Below, one piece after another: positions 1 to 8,641 of a stretch of 64,000 nucleotides of DNA; position 1 is the first letter of the stretch; the number at the start of each line of letters is the position of its first letter. A program made the translations under genes and the position numbers. The notes below the pieces were generated by a model. The model was not told the origin of the DNA. It saw only the letters and a list, made by a program, of their open reading frames with translations, and searched no databases. Source of the stretch: AWTP1-13 sp963820375 (GTDB lineage Bacteria > Pseudomonadota > Alphaproteobacteria > Rhizobiales > Hyphomicrobiaceae); the NCBI GenBank assembly GCA_963820375.1, contig CAWFZX010000019.1, positions 248,001 through 312,000 of the forward strand, read 5' to 3'.

Positions 1-114
1 AATCGAAATACGACTCTGCTCTTTGAGGCGGGCCTCGATCTCGCGCGGCGGCACCAGCCAAATCATCAGGGCGCGGCCTGCGGTCATCACCAGCAGCCAC
101 AGGAATGATGTCAT
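1..114 (-). CDS. Partial hypothetical membrane protein (N-terminus only)
   Basis: The ATG at 114 opens a 38-codon frame that runs off the window edge without a stop. It encodes a short hydrophobic stretch (FLWLLVM...ALMIWLV) followed by a charged segment (PPREIEARLKEQ), as in a single-pass membrane protein. Only the N-terminus is visible, so no family can be given. It lies 73 bp downstream of the small membrane protein at 188-493 on the same strand, so the two may be cotranscribed. Confidence 0.35.
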   Translation of the reverse strand, partial: MTSFLWLLVMTAGRALMIWLVPPREIEARLKEQSRISI

Positions 115-187
115 CCTAGACCCGCCTCCGCCCCGGCAATGGTGCCCGCATGCGCACAGACCGGGGCTGACTGATCCCGGGCAGGGA

Positions 188-493
188 TCAAGTCCGACCC
201 GCCATAAACAGCAATAGGAGGCCGAGGCCCCCAGATCCAATCGTGGATAGCCAGGCACCGAAGTAGAACCTGCGTAGCGATCTGAATTCATCGGCGACCA
301 AGAACAGGCCGAACCGGCTGTTTGCGCGCCCAGCCCGCTCGGCCCAACTGAGCGCCCGCTCTTCCGTTGAATTGATACCTGCCCCGGCTCTAACGCCCAC
401 GAGGAGAGTTGCGTACAGCATTGTGAAAAAGCTCATGAGGAACACAAACGCGCAAGCCATGATTGCAAGGGGCAGGAAAGTTAGCTGTTCCAT
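188..493 (-). CDS. Small hypothetical membrane protein (about 101 aa)
   Basis: The product has two clear hydrophobic segments, roughly residues 5-35 (LTFLPLAIMACAFVFLMSFF) and 80-97 near the C-terminus (GSGGLGLLLLFMAG). Between them is a hydrophilic region rich in Arg and Glu. I chose the ATG at 493; a GTG at 502 is the alternative. I do not recognise the family. It lies between two other short minus-strand ORFs in an accessory region that also holds decayed phage-type genes, so a mobile origin is possible but unproven. Confidence 0.5.
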   Translation of the reverse strand: MEQLTFLPLAIMACAFVFLMSFFTMLYATLLVGVRAGAGINSTEERALSWAERAGRANSRFGLFLVADEFRSLRRFYFGAWLSTIGSGGLGLLLLFMAGRT

Positions 494-649
494 GGTGAGC
501 ACAGGTGGCCTCGTCGACGACGTCCGTCACACCCTTCTGCGTGTCTTCAGGAGCCGATCAATGCATTCGCCTCTGCCCAGGCCGAGCAGGCGCGTCTCTT
601 CGAAGCGCGCACCCATCCAAAGCCAAACGGTGACTGTGAAGGGTTCCAT

Positions 650-907
650 CTAAGCCGGCTTCCGCCCTAGCGTCTCTCCGCAGGTCGCGCACGGGCCTAG
701 TGGTTTCACGCCCGGCGGTCGGCTCCAGACCGGCGCAGGCCTTCCCTCGACGAAGCACCAGGCGCGGCCTTGTGGCGGCGCCACCAACTTCGCTGCCACC
801 TTGCATTCGTCCAGGCCCAAGCCCGGCGTGCGCGTCTCGCCATAGTCCCACGACCACGGCTCACCGGACGCAGCCCAGAGAAGCACGACCAGAGTGAAGG
901 TCTCCAT
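650..907 (-). CDS. Small putative secreted protein (about 85 aa)
   Basis: Starting at the ATG at 907, the product has a short hydrophobic N-terminus (METFTLVVLLWAASG) like a weak signal peptide. It is followed by a Cys-containing mature part with a DECKVAAKLV segment. That layout is common in small proteins of unknown role in prophages and accessory islands of alphaproteobacteria. Four Cys residues (in DECK, AWCF, GPCAT and ATCGE) could pair. The frame stays open further upstream (to 1024), but that extension lacks any signal-like character. No function can be assigned. Confidence 0.4.
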   Translation of the reverse strand: METFTLVVLLWAASGEPWSWDYGETRTPGLGLDECKVAAKLVAPPQGRAWCFVEGRPAPVWSRPPGVKPLGPCATCGETLGRKPA

Positions 908-1010
908 GCTCGAAACTCTAGCCGACAAATTCGACAAAACAGCGCCCACCATCGTGACGTTGACCGATGCCACCGAGTGTGAACTCAAACTGGCGCAGTG
1001 CCCGCGGCAG

Positions 1011-1270
1011 AGTATTCGCTCCAAACCTTATCTCGCCTGGTTGAGGCAAGCCGGCTGGCATCTGGCCATCCAGCGTCCCCGCCATGGTGCCGGTCCCGTC
1101 AACATCGTCATCGCCGCCGGCCGCCCCAATCGGCGCCCGGCGTGATGTGGACAATCTCGGGAAAGCGGTGCTGGATCTCCTGACTGCACACCAGGTGATC
1201 GTGTCGGTTACGTCACGCCGGGATGCAGCGGTTACACCCGGCCGGGTGCAGCTTGCCGTGGCGGCGGCCC
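1011..1270 (+). pseudogene. Decayed RusA-like Holliday junction endonuclease
   Basis: Two frames together resemble the RusA family of phage crossover-junction endonucleases. The first frame gives SKPYLAWLRQAGWHL followed by GPVNIVIAAGRPNRR. After a shift near 1130 a second frame gives ARRDVDNLGKAVLDLLTAH, which matches the RusA signature in which two Asp residues in a DxDN context bind the metal. No intact start-to-stop frame covers both halves, and the acidic stretch after the DN motif is lost. I therefore read it as a broken phage-derived gene. Assignment is by motif recognition only. Confidence 0.45.
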
Positions 1271-1299
1271 AGCCGGCAGAAGTCCAGGTCGAGTCACAA

Positions 1300-1880
1300 C
1301 TAGAAAAGGGCTCTGGCTACGCGGAAGCCTATGAAGAGACTGCGAAAGCCGGGTGCGCGGGCGTCGCGGCTGACCGAACGGAGATACCCAGCAGTCTGCA
1401 ACCCATTCCCCCACATTGCCGTGCATGTCGTGAAGGCGGAACCTGTTGGCTGGGAACGAACCGACCTCGGCGGTTGCGCCAGCGCTGTACGGTGCCCCTT
1501 CGGAAAACCTAGCCTGCTCACCGGTAATCTTGTCGCCAAAGGCATAATTCGTAGTCGTGCTTGCACGTGCCGCGTACTCACATTCTGCTGCAGTCAGGAG
1601 CCGATAGGTCTTCCCCGTGTGCCGCGACAGCCACTCGACGTAGTCTCTTGCGTCGTCCCACGACACGTTGATCACAGGCCGCCTACCTTTGCCCATGCCC
1701 ATGTCGGTGGGACTTCTTGTTGTTTGAGCAGCCGCCACCTGCCGAGCAAGCCTCCCATTCGGCAAATGTGACCTCAAATTTCTCAACCGCGAAGGGCCTG
1801 GAGATCTTTACTCTGTGCTGTGGCTGCACTCTGTGCTGTGGCTGCTCCGACGAAAAGAAGGCGTCGGCAGGACGAACTTG
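1300..1880 (-). pseudogene. Decayed formylglycine-generating-enzyme (SUMF1)-family gene
   Basis: The FGE-sulfatase domain can be followed through at least three frames. The N-terminal piece near 1745-1850 reads EQPQHRV...SRPFAVEKFEVTFAEWEAC. A one-base shift leads to PVINVSWDDARDYVEWL, then RLLTAAECEYAAR and HDMHGNVGEWVADCW. After another shift and loss of the usual RGGSW region, the C-terminus GFRVARALF ends at a TAG at 1302-1300. An 18-bp duplication (1810-1845) adds a second QPQHRV to the N-terminal part. Intact relatives modify sulfatases or bind carbohydrate-related substrates. This copy cannot make a complete protein. Confidence 0.7.
1810..1845. repeat. 18-bp perfect tandem duplication
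   Basis: The unit ACTCTGTGCTGTGGCTGC occurs twice back to back (1810-1827 and 1828-1845) with no mismatch. In the decayed FGE-like gene it duplicates six codons (QPQHRV). Confidence 0.9.
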
Positions 1881-2573
1881 AAATTCGTGACCACGCCAAC
1901 ATGCGCGCCGAAAAGCTATGGCGAATGGAGTTGCCTAGGTGGGATCCACCCGTCCTGAAGGCTGCCCTCGAGGACCTGGCGCACGCCGATCACCGCACCG
2001 TCGCGAGCTGTGTCGAGCTGCTGCTTGAGACGCCAAGAAGAGGAAAGGCAAGCGGCGATGACCTAGGGCCAATGGGTTTTGCTGATCACCACGGGCATCC
2101 CGATCGTTCTGCTGATCGCGGGTCTCCATAGTTCTGGCCGCGACAACCACGAAGATTTCATTCGCAATGGCTGGAAAGGTCTTCCGCGAGCACATTCGGC
2201 CGGAACTTAAGGACCGGACCGGCAGCCAGCCCCGCTTTGCAAAGGACGAAGGAGGTGGCATCGCCAAACTTGGCTTAGATCATCGTTCAGCTAGATAGCG
2301 ATTAACGGATACCATGACCTGCTCGATCTCAGCAGGGGCGCACGCGCTCCAGCGCTATTCGAGGTGGGTCTGGCTAACATTGCTTCCACGCTGGGTCAGT
2401 TTTTTTGATCTTTGATGAAACATCACGGGCGTCGCCTTTTCTCGCGCGCTAGCCAAGGTCGCCCGGACATGCAACATCCTGTTGCGGGTTTCTTCGGGTT
2501 CAAACTGAGTGATCAGGCGCTGCGGACACTCCGCTGTAGCGGGGTGCATTCTCTAGCCCGGACAACTCCCCGA

Positions 2574-2606
2574 GGAAGAAAAGCGCCCCAGGTAAACTTG
2601 GGGCGC
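2574..2606 (-). terminator. Rho-independent terminator, minus strand
   Basis: Read on the minus strand, GCGCCCCA pairs perfectly with TGGGGCGC across an 8-nt loop, and a T-rich tail (TTTTCTT) follows directly. There is no recognised minus-strand gene upstream until 3003, so its transcript is unknown. Confidence 0.6.
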
Positions 2607-2728
2607 AGGCTGCTGAAACTCCAGGCGCTGTTGGCGCTGCCCGGAGCGCTTCCCCCAGCAGCAGAATTTTATGTGAGCTGACTGAATGTTAGCAGAGCGC
2701 GCCAAAATTGCATGTTACAAAACTGAAC

Positions 2729-2765
2729 GCAAAAAAGACCCGCTCTCCTACTGGGCGCGGTCTCA
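2729..2765 (-). terminator. Terminator-like hairpin, minus strand
   Basis: On the minus strand AGACC-GC pairs with GC-GGTCT (one bulged C) and is followed by six T residues. It lies 238 bp beyond the stop of the dehydrogenase gene at 3003, so it may end that transcript or a separate small RNA. Confidence 0.5.
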
Positions 2766-3002
2766 AAGATTGTACGATAACGAACAATCGACGACGCCCG
2801 GCGACTCGACTGTATCGGATGCCGAGCGCAAGCCCCCAAATGGGTCATCAGTATGAATGCGCTTTTTTTATTCTGTCGAATGCCTTTCCCTGCGCACGGA
2901 TTGAGCGTCGGCCTTCTCGGAAAATCCGCTAACAGAGGTCCTTGAGACCTGCCGCGCCGGGCCCTGACACTCCCGCACTTGACCCCACAGGCGAGGTCGG
3001 CC

Positions 3003-3911
3003 TCATCGGTCCGACCCCGTAGTCTCCGCCTTGCCCTTCACCATACCGCGGCGGATCACCGGCGTGTAGCGATCGCCATCGCCGCGGGCCACCGCCTCCT
3101 CGAACACCTCGTGCATCAGCTCGGCGCAGCGCGCATCGATGCCGTTCTCCTTGGCAAGCTCGCGCGCATAGGAAAGATCCTTGATGGCGTAGCGCACAGA
3201 AAACGCCTGTTCCGGGTAGTCATGGGGCACCATGTGCTTCAAGCCGTGGTTCCTCAGCACGAAACTGTCGGCCGAGCCCTTCGACATGGTCTCGAAGAGC
3301 AGCCTGCCATCGACACCCGCGGCCTCGGCGATGGAGATGGCTTCGGCGATGGCCATGGTGGTCTCGAACACGACCATGTTGTTCATTACTTTGACGACCT
3401 GACCAGCGCCGACCCCGCCGCACAGCGTAATCTCCGTGCCCATGGTGGCCAGGATAGGTTTCAGGCGGGCGAACACAGCCTCGCTGCTGCCGACCATGAT
3501 CGAAAGCGTGCCGTCAACCGCTGCACGCCGCGTGCGAGCGACCGGCGCGTCGGCGAAGTCGACGCCCTTGGCCTGAAACGCGGGTGCCAGCTCTCGCATC
3601 AGCCGCGGTGGCGCCGTCGACATGTCGACCACCGTTTGGCCCATGCGGACGAGCTCGAGGAGGCCACCAGGTCCGCGCGTCACGGCCTCGACCTCCTTGC
3701 CTCCGGGCAGGCACATCAACACCACTTCTGCCTCGCCGACGGCATCTGCGAGGGAGGTAGCTGAGGTGACGGCGTCAGCCTTTAACCGCTCCATAGGCTC
3801 CTGCCGCGTGTCGTAGCCTACTACCCTCCAGCTGCCCTTCCGGGCCAAGTTCCGGCACATGGCCTCGCCCATCACACCGAGCCCGATGAAGCCGACCGTC
3901 TTGATGTCCAT
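3003..3911 (-). CDS. 3-hydroxyisobutyrate dehydrogenase-family oxidoreductase
   Basis: The product is about 302 aa, normal for beta-hydroxyacid dehydrogenases. These enzymes oxidise 3-hydroxy acids with NAD(P)+; substrates in the family include 3-hydroxyisobutyrate, tartronate semialdehyde and related acids. The N-terminus has the Rossmann motif GFIGLGVMGEAM. The middle has the substrate-loop region (DAPVARTRRAAVDGTLSIMV) and the catalytic-Lys segment GAGQVVKVMNN. The ATG at 3911 is chosen because AGGAG lies about 7 nt upstream and the Rossmann fold starts 6 residues in; the open frame to 4067 has no homology. The gene stands alone, with an ATACCGTAT dyad about 120 bp upstream. The exact substrate is not determinable. 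Confidence 0.85.
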   Translation of the reverse strand: MDIKTVGFIGLGVMGEAMCRNLARKGSWRVVGYDTRQEPMERLKADAVTSATSLADAVGEAEVVLMCLPGGKEVEAVTRGPGGLLELVRMGQTVVDMSTAPPRLMRELAPAFQAKGVDFADAPVARTRRAAVDGTLSIMVGSSEAVFARLKPILATMGTEITLCGGVGAGQVVKVMNNMVVFETTMAIAEAISIAEAAGVDGRLLFETMSKGSADSFVLRNHGLKHMVPHDYPEQAFSVRYAIKDLSYARELAKENGIDARCAELMHEVFEEAVARGDGDRYTPVIRRGMVKGKAETTGSDR

Positions 3912-4025
3912 GGAATGCTCCTGCCTGAGACTGCACGCGCGAGGGGCTTGGCAGCCATTGGGACAATTCGGGCCTAATCGCAACGAGGCGCAAATAATAA
4001 ATGCATATCCCTGCAGGATAATCCG

Positions 4026-4036
4026 CATACCGTATG
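4026..4036. promoter_or_regulatory. CATAC-C-GTATG dyad, candidate GntR-type operator
   Basis: A perfect 5-bp inverted repeat around one base lies in the promoter region of the dehydrogenase gene that starts at 3911. The core ATACCGTAT is identical to the core of the longer palindrome upstream of sucC (41286-41302). Many GntR-family regulators bind short dyads of this kind. Which regulator binds is unknown. Confidence 0.4.
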
Positions 4037-4138
4037 AAAATTTCGCCGTAGTGTTGGTCGCGCACAAACATCAATCCGCTTAGCACTGCTTTGCTCCCCC
4101 AAAAGCAGCGGCCCGCTTCCTGATCACACGACAGATCG

Positions 4139-4342
4139 TCAGCCCTTGCCGCCTGGAATTCTGCCGTCCGGCCAGCGCTGACGTTCGTAGGCCTCCTCTG
4201 GGCTGTTCTCTGTGCCGCCCATGAGCGTGTCGGCGCGCTCCATAAGCAGGCCGTGCATGCGGTCGGTCACGTCAGCAAGATGCGATACCGCTGCGCTAGG
4301 ATTGGCGCCGCGCGCAGGCGCTTTCTTCGCAGCCGTCGGCAT
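4139..4342 (-). CDS. Small hypothetical protein (about 67 aa)
   Basis: From the ATG at 4342 the product is short, hydrophilic and Ala-rich at the N-terminus (MPTAAKKAPARG). A probable helix follows (AAVSHLADVTDRMHGLLMER), then a charged tail. The frame is also open upstream to 4432, but that part is low in complexity. No family is recognised. It is transcribed away from the ThDP-enzyme gene at 4681. Confidence 0.4.
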   Translation of the reverse strand: MPTAAKKAPARGANPSAAVSHLADVTDRMHGLLMERADTLMGGTENSPEEAYERQRWPDGRIPGGKG

Positions 4343-4508
4343 AGCGAGAGACTCCGGCTGCTCGGGTCGTGGCCGGGACCGTCGGCGATTCGCGCCGGCA
4401 ATGGGCCCGGGTATCACCGCTTTACCCGGCAACGACCAGCGCCACCCAAGGGGTGCATCTGCACGGCGCTAGACGCGGGAACCTACGTCTGCGACGATCC
4501 CTCGCACC

Positions 4509-4598
4509 AATGCTTCCCAGGTGCTTCCCACGCGCCTCCCATGGGAAGCATTCCCGTCAGCGGAGATCCGTTCCGCCTGGTGTTCTTGCCTGCTTCCC
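4509..4598. promoter_or_regulatory. Cluster of TGCTTCCCA sites upstream of the ThDP-enzyme gene
   Basis: TGCTTCCCA occurs in direct orientation at 4511-4519, 4522-4530 and 4590-4598, and inverted (TGGGAAGCA) at 4542-4550. The pair AATGCTTCCCA (4509-4519) and TGGGAAGCATT (4542-4552) is a perfect 11-bp inverted repeat. The cluster lies 80-170 bp before the ATG at 4681. Spaced direct and inverted copies of one 9-mer suggest a regulator binding region for the downstream operon. Confidence 0.45.
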
Positions 4599-4680
4599 AG
4601 CCGGCAAAAACGGGAGGTAATGTACGCGTGGCGGCCCTGGTCAGAATTACAGCCACTCTCGGCTTTCACGAGGAAAATCA

Positions 4681-6291
4681 ATGGCTACGACCGTCGAGGT
4701 GCTCGCCCAAGCCTTCAAGGAGGCGGGGACGCCGTTCATCGTCGGCCACCCCGGGGGCGAGAGCGTCGAGCTGATGGAGGCGGCGCGGCAGCGGGGCATG
4801 CGCTTCCTGTTGATGAAGCAGGAGGTGGCGGGCGCCATGCTGGCGGCGACCTGGGGCGAAATCACCGGCAGCCCCGGCGTTTGCCTCTCCACCCGCGGGC
4901 CTGGCGCCGCCAATATGGTCAACGGTGTCGCGCACGCGCTCCTCGATCGCGCACCGCTGATCGCCATAACCGATGCCTACTCACGGCCGACCTTTGAAAC
5001 CGGCCTGCGCCAGCGCATCGACCAGAAGGCGCTGTATGCGCCATTGGTCAAGTGGAGCACCACCATCGACGCCCGCACCGTCAGCCAGCAGCTGCGGCGT
5101 GCCATGCGCACCGCCACCGGCGCGCCGCCGGGGCCGGTGCACTTTGAGCTGCCGCAAAGCGAAACCACCCGCGAGGCCGGCACCGACATCGCCCACCCTC
5201 CCCTGCGCCCGCACCTTGTCTGGCCTCGGCCTGAGCGGTCGGACCTCAAGCCCGTGCTCGAAAGCATCAGCCGCGCCAAGCGGCCGATCCTGATCGCCGG
5301 CCTGGGTGTCTACTGGGCGCAGGCGTCGGCCGCGTTCGTGCGCTTTGCCGAGCGTCTCGGCGCGCCGGTGCTGACGACCTCGAAGTGCAAGGGCGTCATT
5401 GCCGAGGACCACCCCTTGCGTGCCGGCTGCATCATCGGCGGTCTGATCGAACGCAATCTCGTCAATCAATCGGACCTCATCATCACGGTGGGCCTCGATG
5501 CCGTCGAACTGCAGCCCAAGCCCTGGCCGTACCGGCTGCCGGTCTTGTCCTTGTCCGGCGTGCCTTCGCTGGATGCCCTGGTGCCCGCCGATCCGGAAGT
5601 CGTCGCCGAACTTGGCGCGCTGCTGGCGGCGCTCGCCGAGTGGGCGCCGGAGCGGGCGAGCTGGGGCGAACAGGCGGCCCGCAGCTTCCGCCAAGCGGTG
5701 AGCGCGGCGCTCGACACACCGAGCCGCGGCCTCTCCCCACAACGCACGGTCGAGGTCGCCCGCGCCGTGCTACCGCGCGAGACCATCGCCACCTGCGATG
5801 CGGGTGCCAGCCGGCTGCTGGTGGTGCAAAAATGGCAGGCTTACGGTCCGCGCGAGTTCCTCACCTCCAACGGCCTCGGATCGATGGGCTATGCGGTTCC
5901 CGCCGCCATGGGCGCGCGGCTGGCGCATCCCAACCGGCCCATCGTGGCGTTTTGTGGCGACGGCGGTTTCCTGATGGCCGTCGCCGAGCTGCAAACCGCC
6001 CAACGCGAGCAGCTGCCGATCATTGTACTCGTGTTCGACGACGAGGAGATCGGCCTCATTCGCATCAAGCAGGAAATCAAGGGCATTCCGCGCAACGGCG
6101 TGAAGCTTGGCGGGGTCGACTGGGAAAAGCTCGCCGCCGCCTTCGGCGCCGATGCCGCCGTGGTGGAGCGCGAACAGGCCCTCGGCGATGCGCTCAAGGC
6201 CGCAATCTCCTCGGGCCGCACGACGCTGATTGCCGCCCGCATCGATGCTTCGGGCTACGTCGATCAGTTTAATGCCCTGCGCGAGCTGTGA
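4681..6291 (+). CDS. Thiamine diphosphate-dependent enzyme, acetolactate synthase-like
   Basis: The product is 536 aa with the three-domain order of the ThDP decarboxylase/acetolactate synthase family. The N-terminal Pyr domain carries the activating Glu at about residue 48 (MKQEVAGAMLA). A middle domain follows. The C-terminal PP domain has the ThDP-Mg motif starting GDGG at residues 426-429 and ending in a DDEEIG stretch. AGGAA precedes the ATG. It heads a block with a flavin monooxygenase (29 bp downstream) and a branched-chain-type ABC transporter. This context points to decarboxylation or carboligation of an imported 2-oxo or hydroxy acid rather than to branched-chain amino acid synthesis. 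Residue choice alone does not fix the reaction. Confidence 0.8.
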   Translation: MATTVEVLAQAFKEAGTPFIVGHPGGESVELMEAARQRGMRFLLMKQEVAGAMLAATWGEITGSPGVCLSTRGPGAANMVNGVAHALLDRAPLIAITDAYSRPTFETGLRQRIDQKALYAPLVKWSTTIDARTVSQQLRRAMRTATGAPPGPVHFELPQSETTREAGTDIAHPPLRPHLVWPRPERSDLKPVLESISRAKRPILIAGLGVYWAQASAAFVRFAERLGAPVLTTSKCKGVIAEDHPLRAGCIIGGLIERNLVNQSDLIITVGLDAVELQPKPWPYRLPVLSLSGVPSLDALVPADPEVVAELGALLAALAEWAPERASWGEQAARSFRQAVSAALDTPSRGLSPQRTVEVARAVLPRETIATCDAGASRLLVVQKWQAYGPREFLTSNGLGSMGYAVPAAMGARLAHPNRPIVAFCGDGGFLMAVAELQTAQREQLPIIVLVFDDEEIGLIRIKQEIKGIPRNGVKLGGVDWEKLAAAFGADAAVVEREQALGDALKAAISSGRTTLIAARIDASGYVDQFNALREL

Positions 6292-6320
6292 CCGACCTGG
6301 AGACGATGAGAGGAGCAAAA

Positions 6321-7286
6321 ATGTCCGCCAAGAAGCGACAGACTGTGTTTGGCATCGCCATGCGCAATTTCACCAAATATCCGGAAATGCCGGATGCCCG
6401 CGCGCTGATCGACTATGGCGTGCGCATGGAGGAACTGGGCTACGAGTCGGTGTGGGCCTGGGACCACATCCTGCTCGGCGTCGATCCGTGCTTCCCGATC
6501 CACGAGGCCCTGGCGCTGTTGACGGCGGTCGCCGCCCGCACCACCACCATCAAGGTCGGCACAGGTATCTTGGTGATGCCGGTGCGCAACCCGGTGATCC
6601 TCGCCAAGGAGCTCGCCACCATCGACCACATCTCCAACGGGCGGCTGCTGGTGGGTGCGGCGGTGGGTTGGTACAAGCGCGAATTCGACTCGCTCGGGGC
6701 GGATTTTCACAAGCGCGGCAAGAGCATGGATCAGTACCTGGAGATCATCAGCCGGCTCTGGACGGAAGACAAGGTCGACGGCGAGTACCCACCCTATCAA
6801 CTGCGCGGGGCGGTGCTCTATCCCAAGCCCGTGCAGAAGCCGCGCCCACCGCTGCTGATAGGCGGCTACGTTGATGCCGTGCTGAAGCGCGCCGGCAGCA
6901 AGGGAGACGGCTGGCTCACCTACTACTATACGGCGGAAAGCTTTGCGCGCGGTTGGCAGAAGGTCAGGGATTTTGCCGCCGCGGCCGGCCGCGATCCCGA
7001 AGAGCTGAGTTCGACCAACCAGCTGCCGATCTGTATCGGCCCGCGCGCCAAGATCGAGGCACCCATGAAGCATTGGCTGCAAACCGAGTGGGACTACGCC
7101 TCGTGGTCCGAATCGACCATGGACAGCGCCATCATGGGGACGGTGGAGGAGTGCGTGGAGCAGCTCGAGGCGCACCTTGCGACCGGCGTCGACCGCATCA
7201 TCTTTGTTCCCTACAAATACGAGCAGGAGCAGGTGGAAGCCGTGGCCAAGGAGATTATCCCGCGCCTCAAAAAAAGCCTGGCCTAA
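6321..7286 (+). CDS. LLM-class flavin-dependent oxidoreductase
   Basis: This 321-aa protein belongs to the bacterial luciferase-like family, TIM-barrel enzymes that use FMN or F420. Recognisable parts are the N-terminal strand (FGIAMRNF), VWAWDHILLG, the strand-turn GTGILVMPVRNPVI with KELATIDHISNGRL, and GAAVGWYKREFDSLG. The ATG at 6321 has GAGGAG about 6 nt upstream; a GTG at 6288 overlapping the previous stop is less likely. It follows the ThDP enzyme by 29 bp, so the two are almost certainly cotranscribed. Its substrate is probably linked to the compound taken up by the ABC transporter downstream. Confidence 0.8.
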   Translation: MSAKKRQTVFGIAMRNFTKYPEMPDARALIDYGVRMEELGYESVWAWDHILLGVDPCFPIHEALALLTAVAARTTTIKVGTGILVMPVRNPVILAKELATIDHISNGRLLVGAAVGWYKREFDSLGADFHKRGKSMDQYLEIISRLWTEDKVDGEYPPYQLRGAVLYPKPVQKPRPPLLIGGYVDAVLKRAGSKGDGWLTYYYTAESFARGWQKVRDFAAAAGRDPEELSSTNQLPICIGPRAKIEAPMKHWLQTEWDYASWSESTMDSAIMGTVEECVEQLEAHLATGVDRIIFVPYKYEQEQVEAVAKEIIPRLKKSLA

Positions 7287-7393
7287 AAGGTGGGCAAACC
7301 GCCCCGACGGCGAGCTTGTGAGGCCATCGGCGCCCGCCTAAGCTTGCGGCAGAGTATGACCTTCAGCACTTCCTTGAGCAGATGGAGACGCCA

Positions 7394-8542
7394 ATGACTT
7401 CCCGCACTCTGAGTTGGATCGCCGGCCTTGCGGTCGCGCTCATGGCCGGGCCCGCCGCGGCGCAGGACACCATCAAGATCGGCGTGACGCAGCCGCTCAC
7501 CGGCGCCTTCGCCGCGTCCGGCAACTACGTGGCACAGGGTGCCAGGATCGCCGAGGAGGAAATCAACAAGGCCGGTGGCGTGCTCGGCAAAAAGCTGCAG
7601 CTATTGATCGAGGACAATAAATCCAATCCGACCGAAGCGGTCGCGACCGCGGAGAAGCTGATCAACAGCGACAAGGTGCCGGTGCTGATGGGCGCCTGGA
7701 GCTCGACCTTGACGCTGGCGGTGATGCCGAAACTCGAGGAGTACAAGGTGCCGATGCTGGTGGAGACCTCCTCATCGGGAAAGATCACCACCTCGGGCAA
7801 TCCCTACATCTTCCGCATCAGTCCGACGTCGGAGATGGAAGCCAAGGCCTTTGCGCCCCTGTTCAAGAAAATGAACATCAAGAAGGCCGACTTCCTGGCC
7901 ACCAACAACGATTTCGGTCTCGGCGCCTCGAAGGAATTCAGCCAGGCCGCCAAGGACAACGGTGTTGAAGTCGGCGTGATGGAGACGATGGACCCCAAGG
8001 CCACCGACTTTTCGGCGCAGCTCGCCAAAATCAAGGCCTCCGGCGGCGACACGCTGTTCGTGACGACCGCGGTTGAGCAGATCACCTTGATCCTGAAGCA
8101 GGCCAAGGATCAACAGCTCTCGCAACGTATTATCACCACGGGTGGCTCCAATTCCCCCGACCAGCTGATCGCCCAGGCGGGCGATGCGGCCAACGGCTCC
8201 TCCCATCTCGTGTTCTTTACGCCCTGGTTCCCCGAGGCGGTCAAGAACCCCGAAATCGCCAAGACCTTCGTCGCCCTCTGGAACGAAAAAAAGCACAACG
8301 TCGGCGGCTTGACCGAGGGCTTCCGTGGTTGGGACGGCCTCAACGTGATCGCCGCGGCAATCAAGGCCGCAGGCAAGGCGGAGCCGGAGGCCATCAGCAA
8401 GGCCTTGTGGGATGTCAAGGTGAAAGGCATCAACGGTGACATCAGCTTTATCAAGCAGGGGCCCGCGGGCAAGGAAAGCGCCCAAAACGTGCCGAGCGTC
8501 TATCTCGTCAAGATCGACAACGGCAAGGTGATCAGGCAGTAG
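7394..8542 (+). CDS. Branched-chain-type ABC transporter substrate-binding protein
   Basis: The 382-aa product is a periplasmic type-I binding protein of the Leu/Ile/Val (HAAT) family. A signal peptide covers about residues 1-24 (SWIAGLAVALMAGPAAAQ, cleavage after AAA-Q). The mature part begins DTIKIGVTQPLTGAFAASG, the family's usual start, followed by GARIAEEEINKAGG and LLIEDNKSNP. The ATG at 7394 has GGAG at 7384-7387; the ATG at 7382 is less well placed. It precedes the permease genes by 178 bp. Binding proteins of this family carry amino acids, amides, aromatic acids or urea. The substrate is not evident here. Confidence 0.9.
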   Translation: MTSRTLSWIAGLAVALMAGPAAAQDTIKIGVTQPLTGAFAASGNYVAQGARIAEEEINKAGGVLGKKLQLLIEDNKSNPTEAVATAEKLINSDKVPVLMGAWSSTLTLAVMPKLEEYKVPMLVETSSSGKITTSGNPYIFRISPTSEMEAKAFAPLFKKMNIKKADFLATNNDFGLGASKEFSQAAKDNGVEVGVMETMDPKATDFSAQLAKIKASGGDTLFVTTAVEQITLILKQAKDQQLSQRIITTGGSNSPDQLIAQAGDAANGSSHLVFFTPWFPEAVKNPEIAKTFVALWNEKKHNVGGLTEGFRGWDGLNVIAAAIKAAGKAEPEAISKALWDVKVKGINGDISFIKQGPAGKESAQNVPSVYLVKIDNGKVIRQ

Positions 8543-8641
8543 CGCGTCGGCCGCCGACCGGCGTTGTTGCCGACGACCGGGCCGCGGCGCGGCGCCGGCA
8601 GCGGGGCGGGTCGGCTGCCATGTGTCCTAAAGTGAGCGAGA

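Larger units (their letters stand above)
1881..3002. other. Accessory stretch without a convincing gene
   Basis: No open frame here looks like a conserved protein. A short plus-strand frame at about 2080-2211 encodes a hydrophobic segment (LLITTGIPIVLLIAGL) followed by a charged tail, but it lacks a good start codon. The rest holds two terminator-like hairpins oriented to the minus strand (2583-2606 and 2729-2765) and a small dyad (GATTGT...ACAATC, 2768-2789). Base composition looks lower in GC than the neighbouring core genes. Confidence 0.5.

Noticed and set aside
1820..2131. A 103-codon plus-strand frame
   Set aside because: It overlaps the decayed FGE-like gene on the other strand and begins inside the 18-bp duplication; its composition is not protein-like overall.
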